NCBI RefSeq assembly: GCF_023856365.1
Contig: NC_064543.1
Coordinates: 2,439,952 to 2,503,951, forward strand
Length of the DNA: 64,000 nucleotides
Reading direction: 5' to 3'
Origin: Brienomyrus brachyistius
Lineage: Eukaryota > Chordata > Actinopteri > Osteoglossiformes > Mormyridae
This document shows, one piece after another, positions 11,491 to 23,070 of the stretch. Positions within the stretch are counted from its first letter, which is position 1, and each line of letters starts with the position of its first letter. Below the pieces are notes generated by a model. The model made no database searches, had not been told where the DNA came from, and saw nothing but the letters and a program-made list of their open reading frames with translations. A program made the position numbers and the translations under genes.

Positions 11491-11745
11491 AGCATGTGCC
11501 AGGCACTTGGGTGGGAGGCCAATAAATTGCTGAATGACTTTCCAGTGCCCCCCCCGAGCATGCTCCTCCACCCAGTGGAAGCTGCACAGGAATGCTAGAG
11601 TGCTCAGGATTGTGGGTGAGTAGGGGCTCCTGTGACAGGCATGACCTCTGTGTCCTCCGTTCTGGTCACAAAGCCCATTTCGGACAGTCATATCCTTCAT
11701 GGGGCCGCGTGGTTTTATTAGGGAGAGAGTGACAGCTGCTGGGGC

Positions 11746-11761
11746 GGGGGGGGGGGGGGGG
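11746..11761. repeat. Poly-G run (16 nt)
   Basis: Uninterrupted G16. The sequenced length of such runs is often unreliable. Confidence 0.8.
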
Positions 11762-11879
11762 ACGTGCTGCCTCCGGTGACTTTCAGAGCGGCACTCCAAA
11801 CTGCAGGCGGCATTAATCACCTGTGTGTCATTTTTAACATTTTTAATGAATTTCAATTAAACACTAATAATGTTTTTAC

Positions 11880-14800
11880 ATTTGTATTCGGTCCGCAAAT
11901 AGACATAAACACAATAATCTGGAACTTGATTTGATGAGAGATTTTTACAGAAAATGAGCCTCCGCATGCAGTCTTTTTGTCTTGGTGAAGATATGGGTTG
12001 AGACAGAACGGATGGCGACACACACTTTTATGAAGTGTATCGAAAATGTCTATTTGTTGTCATAGTAACTGCCAGCATAGCCAGACCGAGGGAGAGGAGA
12101 CAGCTCAGTAAGGGCAGTCTGCATTCTGTACAGCAGCGATTTTTGAAGATGCTTAGCCTGCGTTACCGATAGAACTTGCTTCTGGCAAAGGATGGATATG
12201 GGGGCGGAATCTTTTTTTATAGTAAACCAATCAAAATACTGTAAAACAGGACCAATGGGAGGTTGACGCAGAAATGAAAACAAATGATGATGTATCAGCA
12301 CAAATTAATAATGCAGCACATAGAAAGCTGGGACTGGGGTTTTCCCACAAAAAGCAAGACGACAGTTAAGGATCCTCCTCTTTATATTGACCTCATGGCA
12401 TTGGGGGGGGGGGGGGGGGGGATAAAACACAGTTATATAACACTTTGTCTTAATAGTAGGTTGCAAGACAGCCAGTTCCACTTGATCCCTGTGCAGCACT
12501 ATTTCCAGCAGGGACCCGGTGGCTGATCTGAGGATGGGCTCACATGACGGGGGATGGAAGGTAGGGATTCACTTGTGTGGTGACTTCATGGCTGCTGCCC
12601 AAGGGTGCGAGAGCGAGGTGATGTCCATTGCAGTCAGCTTTGCCCTTATGGCTGCCTTAGCGTTGCAGTAGTGATATGTCACCCTAGTATTTGTATCCGA
12701 CAAACATTGTAGTGTTCAGGTTCCTCAGGCTTCATTGGCGTTCATAAAATGTTGCAGTTAAACTAACATAGTGTTAGTTTTGTCCTTAGCCACAAATGTG
12801 AATCGGGTTAAGGGTATGCAATTTGAGAAGACATGATACATTATAAACAAGTGACATTCCCCCTCCCAAAGACTGAAATGACACCACCAGCCCTCTGTAC
12901 CCCTTTATTCAGCCTTTTTAGTTGTGCCAATGTGGAGTGCTAAATGATTGTAGTTCTGCCTAAATAGTTTTTCATGCTCTCCACCTAGACTTGCATCATC
13001 AGCTGAATAGAGGATCATTTTTAGAGAGAATACAAGCAGAATATTAAAGCATTACTGTATTGTTTGCTGAAGCATGATAATTACAGTAATGCAGGCATGG
13101 GATTATTAATCTTTCTAAGGACTGAAAAATGTTTTGATTTTTTATGCACATTTTAACAAAGGCATATTTCATTCACAAAGTAACAAAAAAACGAAAACTA
13201 AAAATACCCTTTTTAATATCTTGTTTTTCTCTGACAAAAATGGAATAAACTTGCTTAAAGTGAAAAAAGGCATTACAATTGTAAGTATAAAGATCTTATG
13301 GATTTATGTTCAAGGAAATAAATAACCAAACAAACATATAAACAAATAAACACGAGACTGAATGAAGAAGTGTCACGAAACCCCCATGGTTGAAGATATT
13401 CTGCTGAACCAGTAAAGCCATGAAGTTAATCTTTTGCAACCTTTTGTAGACATATACTCATTCTCAAAAATACCAGTGGATAATTTCCACACCTAATTAT
13501 GCAAAATATGAGGAAATCTAGGCTGACTCAGGCACTGAAATTTGTGTACTAAGGTGTTTCCCCGAAAATGATGCTTCGGATTGTTTTTGAGTGCACTGTG
13601 GAATCCTGCTCTGAGGAGACCACACAGTATTTCATTATTACCACTTTTTTACCATTACAAGCTGTTAATTATAGTGAGAGTTAATGTTTCATAATGATAG
13701 AAGAGACCCTTAGGTAGCTACTATGAGGCATACCTATTTTCACAAAAATTATGAATAACAATAAGTGTGGTTCCACAATGTTACTCTTTGAATTGATCCA
13801 ATACCCCACCTTAAAATCAAGAAATAACTGCATATGTTTGTCTGCTCCAAATTATACAACATTAGGGAAGAATTACTCGTTACAAAGTACATTTCTATTA
13901 TCGAATAGCGCATATGGATTTATAAGAGAAGGTTGGATAAAGAAGCTGCTTTAAAAATGACCATATTAAGCCCTGGTTTGTAAAAAAAGCCAGAACCACA
14001 TTATTTAAACCAAACAGTCAATGCTGGTTTCCTGTTTTATTTAAGTCTAACAAGTTATAGCTTGTTTGTCATGCAATAGAAGCACATTACACACCAATGA
14101 ACTAATGAAAAAAAATCTGATGTCAGATATTTTTAATACCAATATTATTCTCATAATTCAACAAGGCTTCCCTAGACAATCATAAACTCCGACTATTTCC
14201 TGTAATATAAATACATCCAAAATGTTCACAGTTACATTTCCAACTAACACTTCTGAAAATTGCTAGCTGACACATCTTAGCCAATGAGTACTCTCCATTG
14301 AGAAAGATGGTTTACATGCACACATTTGCATAATGGAACACGCGATCGGGGAAATGTCAACTGCAAGCGATGCTGCAGGATTTTGTAAATGGGATAGAAA
14401 GCAGAACTTTCTAGACCACCAGGCTGAGTATAGATAGGGAGCGTCCACAAGGGGCTGTCCTGGATAATTCCCTGTTAAACTCTGACTTATCTGAGGCATG
14501 TTAGAGCAAATACAGGCATACAGAGAAGATAAGCCCTATGTCTGGTGGAATGAAAGAGAAAGGCATGAGTTAGTCATTAAGAAACGCTAACTCCAGTCAA
14601 TGGACTTATTTTTGACCATGCAAGGAAAGTGCATGAAAAGATGTCCTGCAGCTAACCTGACACTGTATATTCTTAAACCTGACTTGGACTGGTTAGGCAT
14701 GTAATTAATATCAATAAATACACAAGCTATATAAAGTGGGTCCATTTCAGTCAGGGATGGAGATACTCCATGAAGTTTAGCAACAGCAGATGGGTAGCAG

Positions 14801-15086
14801 TGGAAGCTCTTCCACTCCCCCCCCCGCAGAAAGTGATACCAAAGAAGAGTCAGGAAGTACATCCCAACCACACGCGAATCTGTTACTACTGCAGCTCGAG
14901 AGCCTGCCAAATGTCTTTGTCATGGAACAGAAAATATACTTCTGTACAGGTCAAACTATCGTTTGTAAAAAATGTTCATATCTGTGATGAACTCTTTTAT
15001 TGCACATGTTTTAAAGAACCCGCAAATTGCAAAATCTAAACATACAATAATCAATGATGAATATGCAAGATAATCAAACTATGACT
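11880..15086. other. No gene recognised; poly-G run and small hairpin
   Basis: There is a run of 19 G at 12403-12421. A perfect 9-bp stem with a 3-base loop lies at 12760-12780. The rest is AT-rich with only short frames lacking any recognisable domain. Confidence 0.4.
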
Positions 15087-15202
15087 GGATAGTAAAATTC
15101 CAGACCAAATTTTGTTTCAGCCAACGAGTTAAGTACTCTGTGACTCTTTATATTCAATCGGTTGGTTGAAACAAAATTGTGGTCTAGATTTTTACATCCT
15201 GG
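15087..15202. mobile_element. Short foldback element (about 38-bp inverted repeats)
   Basis: Positions 15087-15126 (containing CCAGACCAAATTTTGTTTC) are complementary to 15161-15202 (containing GAAACAAAATTGTGGTCTAG) with few mismatches. They are separated by a loop of about 35 nt. A hairpin of about 116 bp with no coding content fits a minimal MITE, and the RNA would fold into a pre-miRNA-like stem. Confidence 0.7.
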
Positions 15203-15246
15203 ACTACAACTATTCACATTTTTTTAAGCTCTATAAACATACTCAT

Positions 15247-15600
15247 GGGGTGGCATGGCGGTGCAGTGGTTAGCGCTGGTGCCTCACACCTCTGGGACCC
15301 GGGTTCGAGTCTCCGCCTGGGTTACATATGTGTAGAGTTTGCATGTTCTCTCCATGTCGTCGTGGGGTTTCCTCCAGGTACTCCGGTTTCCCCCCACAGT
15401 CCAAAGACATGCTGAGGCTAATTGGAGTTGCTAAATTGCCCATAGGTGTGCATGTGTGAGTGAATGGTGTGTGAATGTGCCCTGTGATGGGCTGGCCCCC
15501 CATCCTGGGTTGTTCCCTGCCTCGTGCCCATTGCTTCCGGGATAGGCTCTGGACCCCCCGTGACTCAGTAGGATAAGCGGTTTGGAAAATGGATGGATGG
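15247..15600 (+). mobile_element. tRNA-derived SINE with ATGG tail, full length
   Basis: The RNA polymerase III A box is TGGCGGTGCAGTGGTTAGC and the B box is GGTTCGAGTCTCC, both in the first 75 bp. A central region follows with GGAGTTTGCATGTTCTC and CCCCCACAGTCCAAAGACAT. The 3' end, GGAAAATGGATGGATGG, would be the part recognised by a partner LINE. Flanking 11-bp sequences AACATACTCAT (15236-15246) and AACATGCTCAT (15601-15611) are a target duplication with one mismatch. The family recurs at 15878, 20986, 37362, 37855, 42026 and 51560. Confidence 0.88.
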
Positions 15601-15877
15601 AACATGCTCATTCATTACGTGAAAACGTGTTTGCACTTAAAATGAAATATCATAAAAATAGAAATGCATGCTCATTTTAAATTGAGTTATTTGATTAATT
15701 CTTAAATAGTAGTCCAAAGCAGCAGCGTCAATTGGCACTGATGGGCTACATGATATTTCCATTAGCTTCATACAAGCATACCTAAACACCCTAACATTCA
15801 TTTATGCACCGGTGTCACACCAGAAACAGGCCAAATCCCCACTGATGGTACAACTTTAATGGGAAAAAGCGTACCAT

Positions 15878-16206
15878 CCATCCATCCATCCATCCATTCT
15901 CCAAACTGCTTATCCTACTGGGTCATGGGGGGTCCAGAGCCTATCCTGGAAGCAACGGGCACGAGGCAGGGATCAACGCAGGATGGGGGGGCCAGCCCAT
16001 CGCAGGGTACACTCACAGACCAGTCACTCAGACATGCATTCTTACTCCAGTTAGCCTCAGCATGTCTTTGGACCCGGAGAAAACCCCACGACGACATGGG
16101 GAGAACATGCAAACTCTGCACACATGTGACCCAGACGGAGACTCGAACCTGGGACCCAGAGGTGTGAGGCAACAGAGCTAACCACTGCACCACCATGCCG
16201 CCCCCA
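15878..16206 (-). mobile_element. tRNA-derived SINE with ATGG tail, inverted copy
   Basis: The plus strand starts with a CCAT tetranucleotide run and ends with the complement of the A box near 16180-16200. It is the reverse complement of the copy at 15247, about 280 bp away. The two form an inverted pair that could fold, or promote rearrangement. No clear target duplication was found. Confidence 0.85.
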
Positions 16207-16857
16207 CCCATGCCATACGGTATCATTTCCTTTCTCATTTTATTCTATAAAGCTCTTCATAAGATTACGATACTCATGTGGGAAGTTGGGTACCTCATCA
16301 TTACTTGATGTTCATGATGTTCAGTGCTCATTAAAAATAGAGCTCAGAGTTTAGCTTTTAGATTATGCACACGATCATCATAAAGTTCAAATATTAAGTT
16401 CAGAATTTGAAGCATTATGACCTGACATTGTGCTTACTTCCTGCCTGCTTCTTGTGATGTAAGTCTTTTTAGAGCAGAGGCGGACATGCAAAGGTATGCA
16501 AAGTTTAGGTAAAAATCATTACTGAAAATAGGTTGTAATGTAAAAAAAAGCTTGTAAGCTATTTTTGTTATTTCATCATAACATTATTATTTTCATGATG
16601 TAATGACTATGGAACAAATGGTAATAGCAAATATGACAGTATCATGTAACATACCCAGTGCTATCAAATGTTACTCAGTCAAAACACATTGTTTCACTTA
16701 GTGAATGTATCACCATTAGAATACAGGACTTTTATTATCATCGTACAAGTAGTAAGCAAAGTGAAATTCAATCTTCATACGTCTTGTATTGCTCCCCTGA
16801 GACACACATAGCTAACAGCAAGGCCTGAGGGTAGAGGACAGGCCAAATCATTTATTC

Positions 16858-17005
16858 AGCACCTTGGGAGCCTTACTTAGGATTAAGGACCTTGTTTGTT
16901 CAATGAGCAATGGTGCAACTGCTCTGGCCAAGCATGGGATTTGAACCAGCAACCTTCCATTGACAGCGATGGAGGCCCTATCCCACAGAAGCAGACACCA
17001 CTCAG
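16858..17005 (-). mobile_element. Second SINE family, degenerate copy
   Basis: The plus strand shows the B-box complement GGGATTTGAACCAGCAACCTT downstream of a decayed 'aaggaccttg...caa' motif. This order, a 'ggccttgctcaagggcc' motif then the complement of a tRNA-like B box then a terminal A-box-like end, repeats at eight other places in the window and defines the family. Confidence 0.55.
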
Positions 17006-19192
17006 CCTATTACTCATTATAATCAGGAGTTCGGGCATCATTTCCAACAGGAGGTACATATAGACTCTCTTACTTGTTTTCAGCAGGAAATAAACAGAGC
17101 AGCTATCCATTAGGATACAAACATTTTCCTTTAAGTGCAATAACTACCTGAAAATATTTGAATCATGAGTAAGTAAAGAGACCAGTGTTACTGCAAGGTG
17201 CAAACATATGGCCAGAAATCCTTGACTGAAGAGAAGTGATATGCCTGAGTGAACAGCCTATTCATATTGACATTCGAAGCACATACTGTATAATGCATGT
17301 GCTTTAAGATGCATTAGTCCTGATTTAACATAATAACACTCGACACACATGGCTGATGGCAATTATCAGAAGGTCATTTCCTGCTGAAATTTCTGCCTGC
17401 TGTCCTCTGCTGTTCTGAGGACTTTGAAATACAAGGTAATGTTGGCTCAAAGCAGTTTCAAATGTGAAATGTCAATATGTATATACATGTAAATTAATTT
17501 AAAACATTTAAACACCCTGTAATAGTATTTTTTTGCTAAATTCCTCATTATGAGGTACATTTGTGTCTTTATCAAGTAGACACATTCATTGGGAACTTTC
17601 AGGATCACACCTCCAGAACCTCACAAGCCCCAGTCCCTAAGTTCAGCTATAGCTAAACCAGTAGCATCTCTGCCTGTCTAGAAGCATTACTGTGGAGTAT
17701 ACCTTAAATAAAGCAATCGCTTCTGCTCTATTATGGTGAGCATAGGAGCAACCATTAAATGGGCCATCAGTTTAATAATTGAATAACCAAGAAAGATTAA
17801 GACGAATTAACACAATCAGAGATTCCGGTTATCAAAAGAGATAAGTACCGTGGTAGAAAGCCTTGAAACTTTGCGGCATTTGGTTCAGTTGCTATGCACT
17901 GCTAGACGCTGCAGCAGACTTCGTTGCTTGTGCCCTCACTGGCATTTTCTTACTGGACTTTCTCGGTTCAGGTCTCCATGCATTTCTCTTGCTGGGGCCA
18001 TAGAGAGGTCATAGTGCTGACAGATGTGCTCCACACAGCCAGAGCACCCTCACAGTCAAGACAATGGCAGAAGTTCCCTTAGATACGATAGTCTGGCCTG
18101 CCAGTGGCACTTGTTCTCAGTCAGGCCAGTTGGGAATCAAGATGACTTTTTCCATTAGTTCTCAGCCAATGCGTTCCATCTGCACAATTATCTGCCCAGA
18201 ATGCAGCCTGGAATTGATTACCAGTCCTCACATGACCATTATTGTGAGTGTGACATAGCTTTCATGCAATCTTCCACATCATTGAAAAAGACTTTCCACG
18301 CAGTAGTCCAATAGGAAGTCACGCGGCCAGTGTCACAAGATCCCTCCAGATGGGTCACGGCCTAGCGGTGACCTTGCAGTGCACGCCCCCCCCCACCCCC
18401 CACCCCAATGTCAACAGAGCTTTGTGTGAAAACAAGGATGGTGACATCTATTAAATCAGAACAGTTTCCAGGCAGCATGGAACATGGGAGACCAAAAAAT
18501 GATTTTGTATAATCAGCAGCAGCTGAAAATATTTAATTTCATTTCAAACATGAAAAGGGGTTCAGAGGACGGATGTTATATGAAAAGAAAGCAAGTAGAT
18601 TTTGATTGTATTTCATATTGACAGTTTCATTCCAACACATACTCTATCTATGAAAGGTACATCTAGAACATCATGTTACATCTAGAATATGCACATATTG
18701 TGTATTGCTACTCATGTGACAGCTCGATTAGAACATGGCAGGATGGAGAACAATTTTGACAGGAGAAGGTGAGAAAGAGAAAAAAGGAGACGCGAGTTTG
18801 TTACTGGTCCAGGAGATGGTGAGAAACATCCTACCGCAGTCATGGTTACAGGAGTAGAGGGCCTGGTATTCAGCTGCAGACAACACGGCGCAGTGTGCCA
18901 CCTCCACAGCGTCTGTCTGTCACATCCGCCACACAAGGAACCTCCTGGAGAACTGTGTTCTCACAAGACCGAACGCCGCCATGGGCAAGCCCACAGTACC
19001 TGTCGGTGAACAAAGAAGTGCTGAGTGCAGCATATTTTGTGACTATCCACTGGGGCCTGTGCTAGCTAGCTTCTCCATTGGCTTATACCTTGACATGGAT
19101 TATGTAGGGCATCATTGTATCCGGTACTTGGGGCAGAAGGTGTCTCAGCATTGTTAATAAACCCCAGCTTGTTACATATATATATTATTCTT
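17006..19192. other. No gene recognised
   Basis: No transposon termini, domains or tandem arrays were recognised. A C-rich run lies near 18387-18405. Confidence 0.4.
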
Positions 19193-20125
19193 AAGAATTT
19201 GCCCAATCGGTCTGCATGTGCTTTGTGGACTTGGAAAAGGCATATGACTTGGGGGGTGTCCTGTGGGGGGTGACTCAGGAGCATGGGGTGCTGGACCCTC
19301 TGTTCCAGACCATTAGGTCCTGTATAACCAAAGCAAGAGCTTGGTTCGCATTAACGGCAGTAAGTCAGACTCGTTCCCAGTGGGTGTTGGACTCTGCCAG
19401 GGCTGCCCTTTGTCACCGATTCTCTTCATAACCTTTGTAAACAGAATTTCTAGATGCAGCCAAGAGGCAGAGGTTGTCTGGATTGGTGACTGCAGGATCG
19501 TGTCTTTGCTTTTTGCAGATGATGTGGTCCTGTTGGCTTCATTGAGCTGTGACCTTCAGCATGCGCTGAGAAGGTTTTACAGCTGAGTGTGAGGTGGCCG
19601 GAGTGAAGATCTCCAGCACCTGCAAGTCTGAGGTCACATTTCTCAACTGGTAAAGGGTGGATTGCCCCCTCCAGATGGGGGATGAGTTACTGCCTAGAGT
19701 GTAGGAGTTCAAGGGTCTAGTTCATGAGTGAGGGAAGAAGGGAGAGGGAGATTGACAGGTGAATTGGTGCAGCATTGGCAGTAATGCAAATACTGTACTG
19801 GTCTGCTGTGGTGAGGAGAGAGCTGAGTCGGAATGCAAATCTATCGATTTAAGTCAGTTTGCGTTCCTACCCTCACCTATGGACACAAATGTTAGGTAGA
19901 AAGAATGTGATTGCGGATACCAGCGATAGAAATGAGTTTCCTTCATAAAGTGTCTGGGCTCAGCTTTAGAGACAGGGTGAGAAGCTCGGACATTCAGGAG
20001 GGACTCATAGCAGAACCACTGCTCCTCCTATTGGAAAGAAGCAAGCTGAGGTGGCTTGGTCATCTATCTAAGATGCCTCCTGAACCGCACCCCAGGGAGG
20101 TGCTCTGGGCATGTAACTATTCTGC
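19193..20125 (+). mobile_element. Rex3-like (RTE clade) non-LTR retrotransposon, broken reverse transcriptase fragment
   Basis: The translated fragment carries the reverse transcriptase palm in order. First comes CMCFVDLEKAYD, containing the first catalytic Asp, at about 19215-19250. After a frameshift near 19340 follow GLCQGCPLSPILF at about 19390-19430 and FADDVVLLAS, with the catalytic Asp pair, at about 19512-19545. Downstream the thumb/C-terminal region is still readable as AAIEMSFLHKVSGLS-like and LRWLGHLSKMPPE segments near 19915-20080. The DNA around 19396-19417 also agrees with a conserved Rex3 segment known from fish PCR surveys. The endonuclease domain and the 3' end are missing, and several frameshifts and stops make it inactive. 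The LINE identity is secure; the Rex3 name is recognition from memory. Confidence 0.85.
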
Positions 20126-20985
20126 AGGGGCAGTTAAAACACGTAAGCCACTCCTACGACAATCATACTTGAAAAATGAAAATTTTTAACATCTCTAGGG
20201 GAGTACATGAGACACACAAAAAAGAATAGCCCAAAATGAAGTAATACCTTGTACTTATTTTGTTGCAAGAAATAGCATATAATTTCAAATATACAGTAAA
20301 CAAAGGGTTAAGAAACAAAAATCTCTGAATAGTTGCAACTGACAAAACATATCTCTTGAAAACTGCAAGACGTGTATGCTAGAAATAGCTACATTTACAT
20401 TTAAAAATACAATTCTCAATCTCAGTTTTAACAACCAAAACCTTTTATCAGCTGAAGTTGCAAGTAAAAAATATTATATCAGCAAGTGTTTCAATCAAAA
20501 ACAAATGATGCTTGCTATCACAAGAACAGAAAGCACCTTTTATTTACCCCTTTGTCCAGTATTTACCACTGAGTCTAGTATGTTGAGGATGGTTCTTCCA
20601 AAACATGGATTCTGGGTCAGTTTCTGTAGTCTATGATGCTAGTATCTTGCACTTCCAGGCTTTGGCTGTGGGTGAAAATCTCTGTCCGTCCAGGTTGAAA
20701 AACACCTTCTTTATGACTTCAAACATAGAGTTCTGGTGGGTAAGTAAGGTGCAATGCATACATTAGTGAAAATAACACACTTATCATCACAGATCCCCAT
20801 TACATTTGCTTTTCGGCTCTCAAGATATCAAGTCTTGTTGGCTCAGAATAAAAAGTCAGAAAACAAATGATCATCTTTCTATAGGCAACTAATTGTAAGA
20901 TACCCATAACCATTATCTAAGATAACCATAAAACACATTAAGGTGTAATTACATGATTAGATTATTAAGTGTGGAGTTCACTCAT

Positions 20986-21328
20986 GGGGTGGCATGGTGG
21001 TGCAGTGGTTAGCACTGTTGCCTCACACCTCTGGGACCCGGGTTCGAGTCTCCGCCTGGGTCACATGTGTGTGGAGTTTGCATATTCTCCCCATGTCGTC
21101 GTGGGGTTTCCTCCAGGTACTCCAGTTTCCCCCCCACAATCCAAAAACATGCTGAGACTAATTGGAGTTGCTAAATTGTGCATGTGAGAGTGAATGGTGT
21201 GTGAGTGTGCCCTGCGATGGGCTTGCCCCCCATCCTGGATTGTTCCCTGCCTTGTGCCTATTGCTTGCAGGATAGGCTCTGGACCCCCCGCGACCCAGTA
21301 GGATAAGCAGTTTGGAAAATGGATGGAT
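20986..21328 (+). mobile_element. tRNA-derived SINE with ATGG tail
   Basis: A box TGGTGGTGCAGTGGTTAGC and B box GGTTCGAGTCTCC are intact, and the tail GGAAAATGGATGGATG is present. TTCACTCA occurs just before the head and again just after the tail at about 21333, a plausible short target duplication. The SINE sits directly downstream, in transcription sense, of the fossil exon on the opposite strand at 21543-21695. Confidence 0.85.
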
Positions 21329-21336
21329 GTACTTCA

Positions 21337-21695
21337 CTCACCAAATGCTGTTTAACACACTTTTTATGGTCCTGCTTCATAAACATGCACAATACATCGA
21401 GGAGGCATTCTCTTTGGGTGAATTTGCTGCTTTCTTTCAAATAAACACAAGAAAATTGCATTTCAATATACAATTCCTGTACATTGTTAAGAAACTCCAA
21501 GCAAAAATATATTTGGCCTACATGATTAACTTTTGTATCAACCTGGGAAATGGCTAAAATGATGCGCTTCATCTTTCCGTCAGTGACCCCATCCTTGCTG
21601 CAAAACAACTTCATCAAGCTGTCAGAGTATTGGTCAAGCATTGCAAAATAACCTAGCTGTAGTAGGACAATGCTGAGCAAGAACTCAGCATTGAT
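21337..21695 (-). pseudogene. Fossil exon(s) resembling the fish SAMD3-like family C-terminal region
   Basis: The minus strand has an acceptor (TTTTGTTTAACAG) before 21695 and a CAG/GT donor after 21543. They bound 153 bp that are open in phase 0 and encode 51 residues. The sequence runs from INAEF through FAMLDQYSDSLMKLF and SKDGVTDGKMK to ISQ. The spacing of I-x-A-E-F, M-L-D-x-Y, L-x-x-L-F-x-x-K-x-G and the final S-Q resembles a segment found in abundant fish proteins annotated as SAMD3-like. The frame continues to about 21337 and includes TQRECLLDVLCMFM, which would match the next segment (R-R-E-x-x-L-x-x-L). The intervening part may be an intron of about 66 bp or more, or simple decay. 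A SINE abuts the 3' side. It is probably a relic, and the family assignment is from memory. Confidence 0.45.
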
Positions 21696-21829
21696 CTGTT
21701 AAACAAAATGCCTACCAATACCTTCTCGTTCTCTGTATGGAAAGGAACTCACCATATAAGCAGAGCTTCATTGGAGTTTATATTATAACCAACACTATAA
21801 TGTCTGACATTAGAACATTCTGTAATGCT

Positions 21830-21908
21830 TTATTAATTCTTATACCAACCAATGTATGAAGGCATCTATAATGCATTATAGATCACAATTTAAGCAAAGT
21901 GTTACTGA
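21830..21908. repeat. Fragment of a dispersed repeat with TATAATGCATTATA core
   Basis: It shares 'atgaagg...atctataatgca' with 36470-36500, and its end AAAGTGTTAC resembles the right terminus of the MITE at 9948-10156. It is probably a decayed MITE fragment. Confidence 0.4.
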
Positions 21909-22974
21909 CTTTTCTCTCACAATAGGAAAACAAATAGTGGGAAGCAACCATTTATCTTGTGTTGAAAACTGGACAATAACAAACAAGCCATTAAACAATT
22001 TCAGTGCACTCCACTAGGGGTTCTCAAAGACACCACAGAAGCACTTGGGCTTAGGTGGATGAGCTGGCCAAGTGACAAAAAATAGATATAAAAAATAATC
22101 AGTTCCACCTATTCAGAGCAAATTAACAAATGCCCTATTTACACTTGGTTTCAAAACGCACCTTGAGTGATCAGATTGCAAGTGGACAGCATGAAATACA
22201 AATACAGTAAGACGGATTGTTATCCAATCACTCAAACCACTCGCCGAGGTGGTCTGGGATGCATTTGACCATATATCTTTGGCGGTGTACATGCTAATGT
22301 GTCCTGGACGCATCTCCAACAAGGCTCTCGCAATTACTCTGTGTTACTGTGTGAATCTGTACTTGAGATTCGATTGGCCGAGGTGCATTTTAAAAAAGGT
22401 GTAGACAGGGCCAGCATAACCATAATTAGCAGAAATGTTTATATAATGCATGAACATGGCTTTGTATTCTTTTAAAAAAATGGAAACTTGTATTTTAATT
22501 TCTCGTTAACTTAACTCTGATGAATTAATAGTAACTGTGTTTCCTATCTAAAGCAATTTGCTTTAATTAACTTATATATAACAATATATAATATATAATT
22601 AGTTCTTTCCTATCCAAAAACCGCAGTAGTAGCTTCTGTGCACAAGCCCACTTTCAGAGCATCTCAACAATCCTCCTATTTGGGTCATGAGATCTGTATT
22701 CTGTATTTATGCTACATTGCATTCTGACATTTCAGGTTTTTGTGGGAGTTTCATAATCTCAGTGAGGTCAGTCTTAAATCACTTTGAACTTGAAATTCAC
22801 ACTAACCACTGATAGCTCAAGCTAGGATGCAAGAATTTGTGGTCTTTGTTGAATTTTAATTGCAACCTTTAACAATGCTGAGCTTTCTAAACAATATGTT
22901 GAACTCGGGTGTATTATCTGTACTATGCTAAAGGAAGAACTGGAATTATGCCATGCGTTTACTGCATTCAGGGT
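21909..22974. other. No gene recognised
   Basis: About 22105-22400 has a moderately GC-rich character with phrases such as GTGTACATGCTAATGTGTCC. It may be an old MITE, but its ends were not found. Confidence 0.3.
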
Positions 22975-23070
22975 GTTTCGTTGCTTTGCGCCCTGTGCTA
23001 CCCGGGATAGTCCAGGCCCAATGTGACCCTAACCAGGACAAGTGGTAAAGGACGGATGGATGAATGAATT
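22975..23070 (+). mobile_element. SINE/LINE 3' tail fragment
   Basis: The order CCCTGTGCTACCCGGGATAG, GACAAGTGGTAAAGGACGG, ATGGATGA corresponds to the 3' third of the ATGG-tailed SINE, diverged and without the tRNA-like head. Confidence 0.5.

Noticed and set aside
11154..11856. Long minus-strand open frames of 135-170 residues
   Set aside because: They consist of repeated Y-L-S-I from the GATA microsatellite and antisense MITE sequence; no domain.
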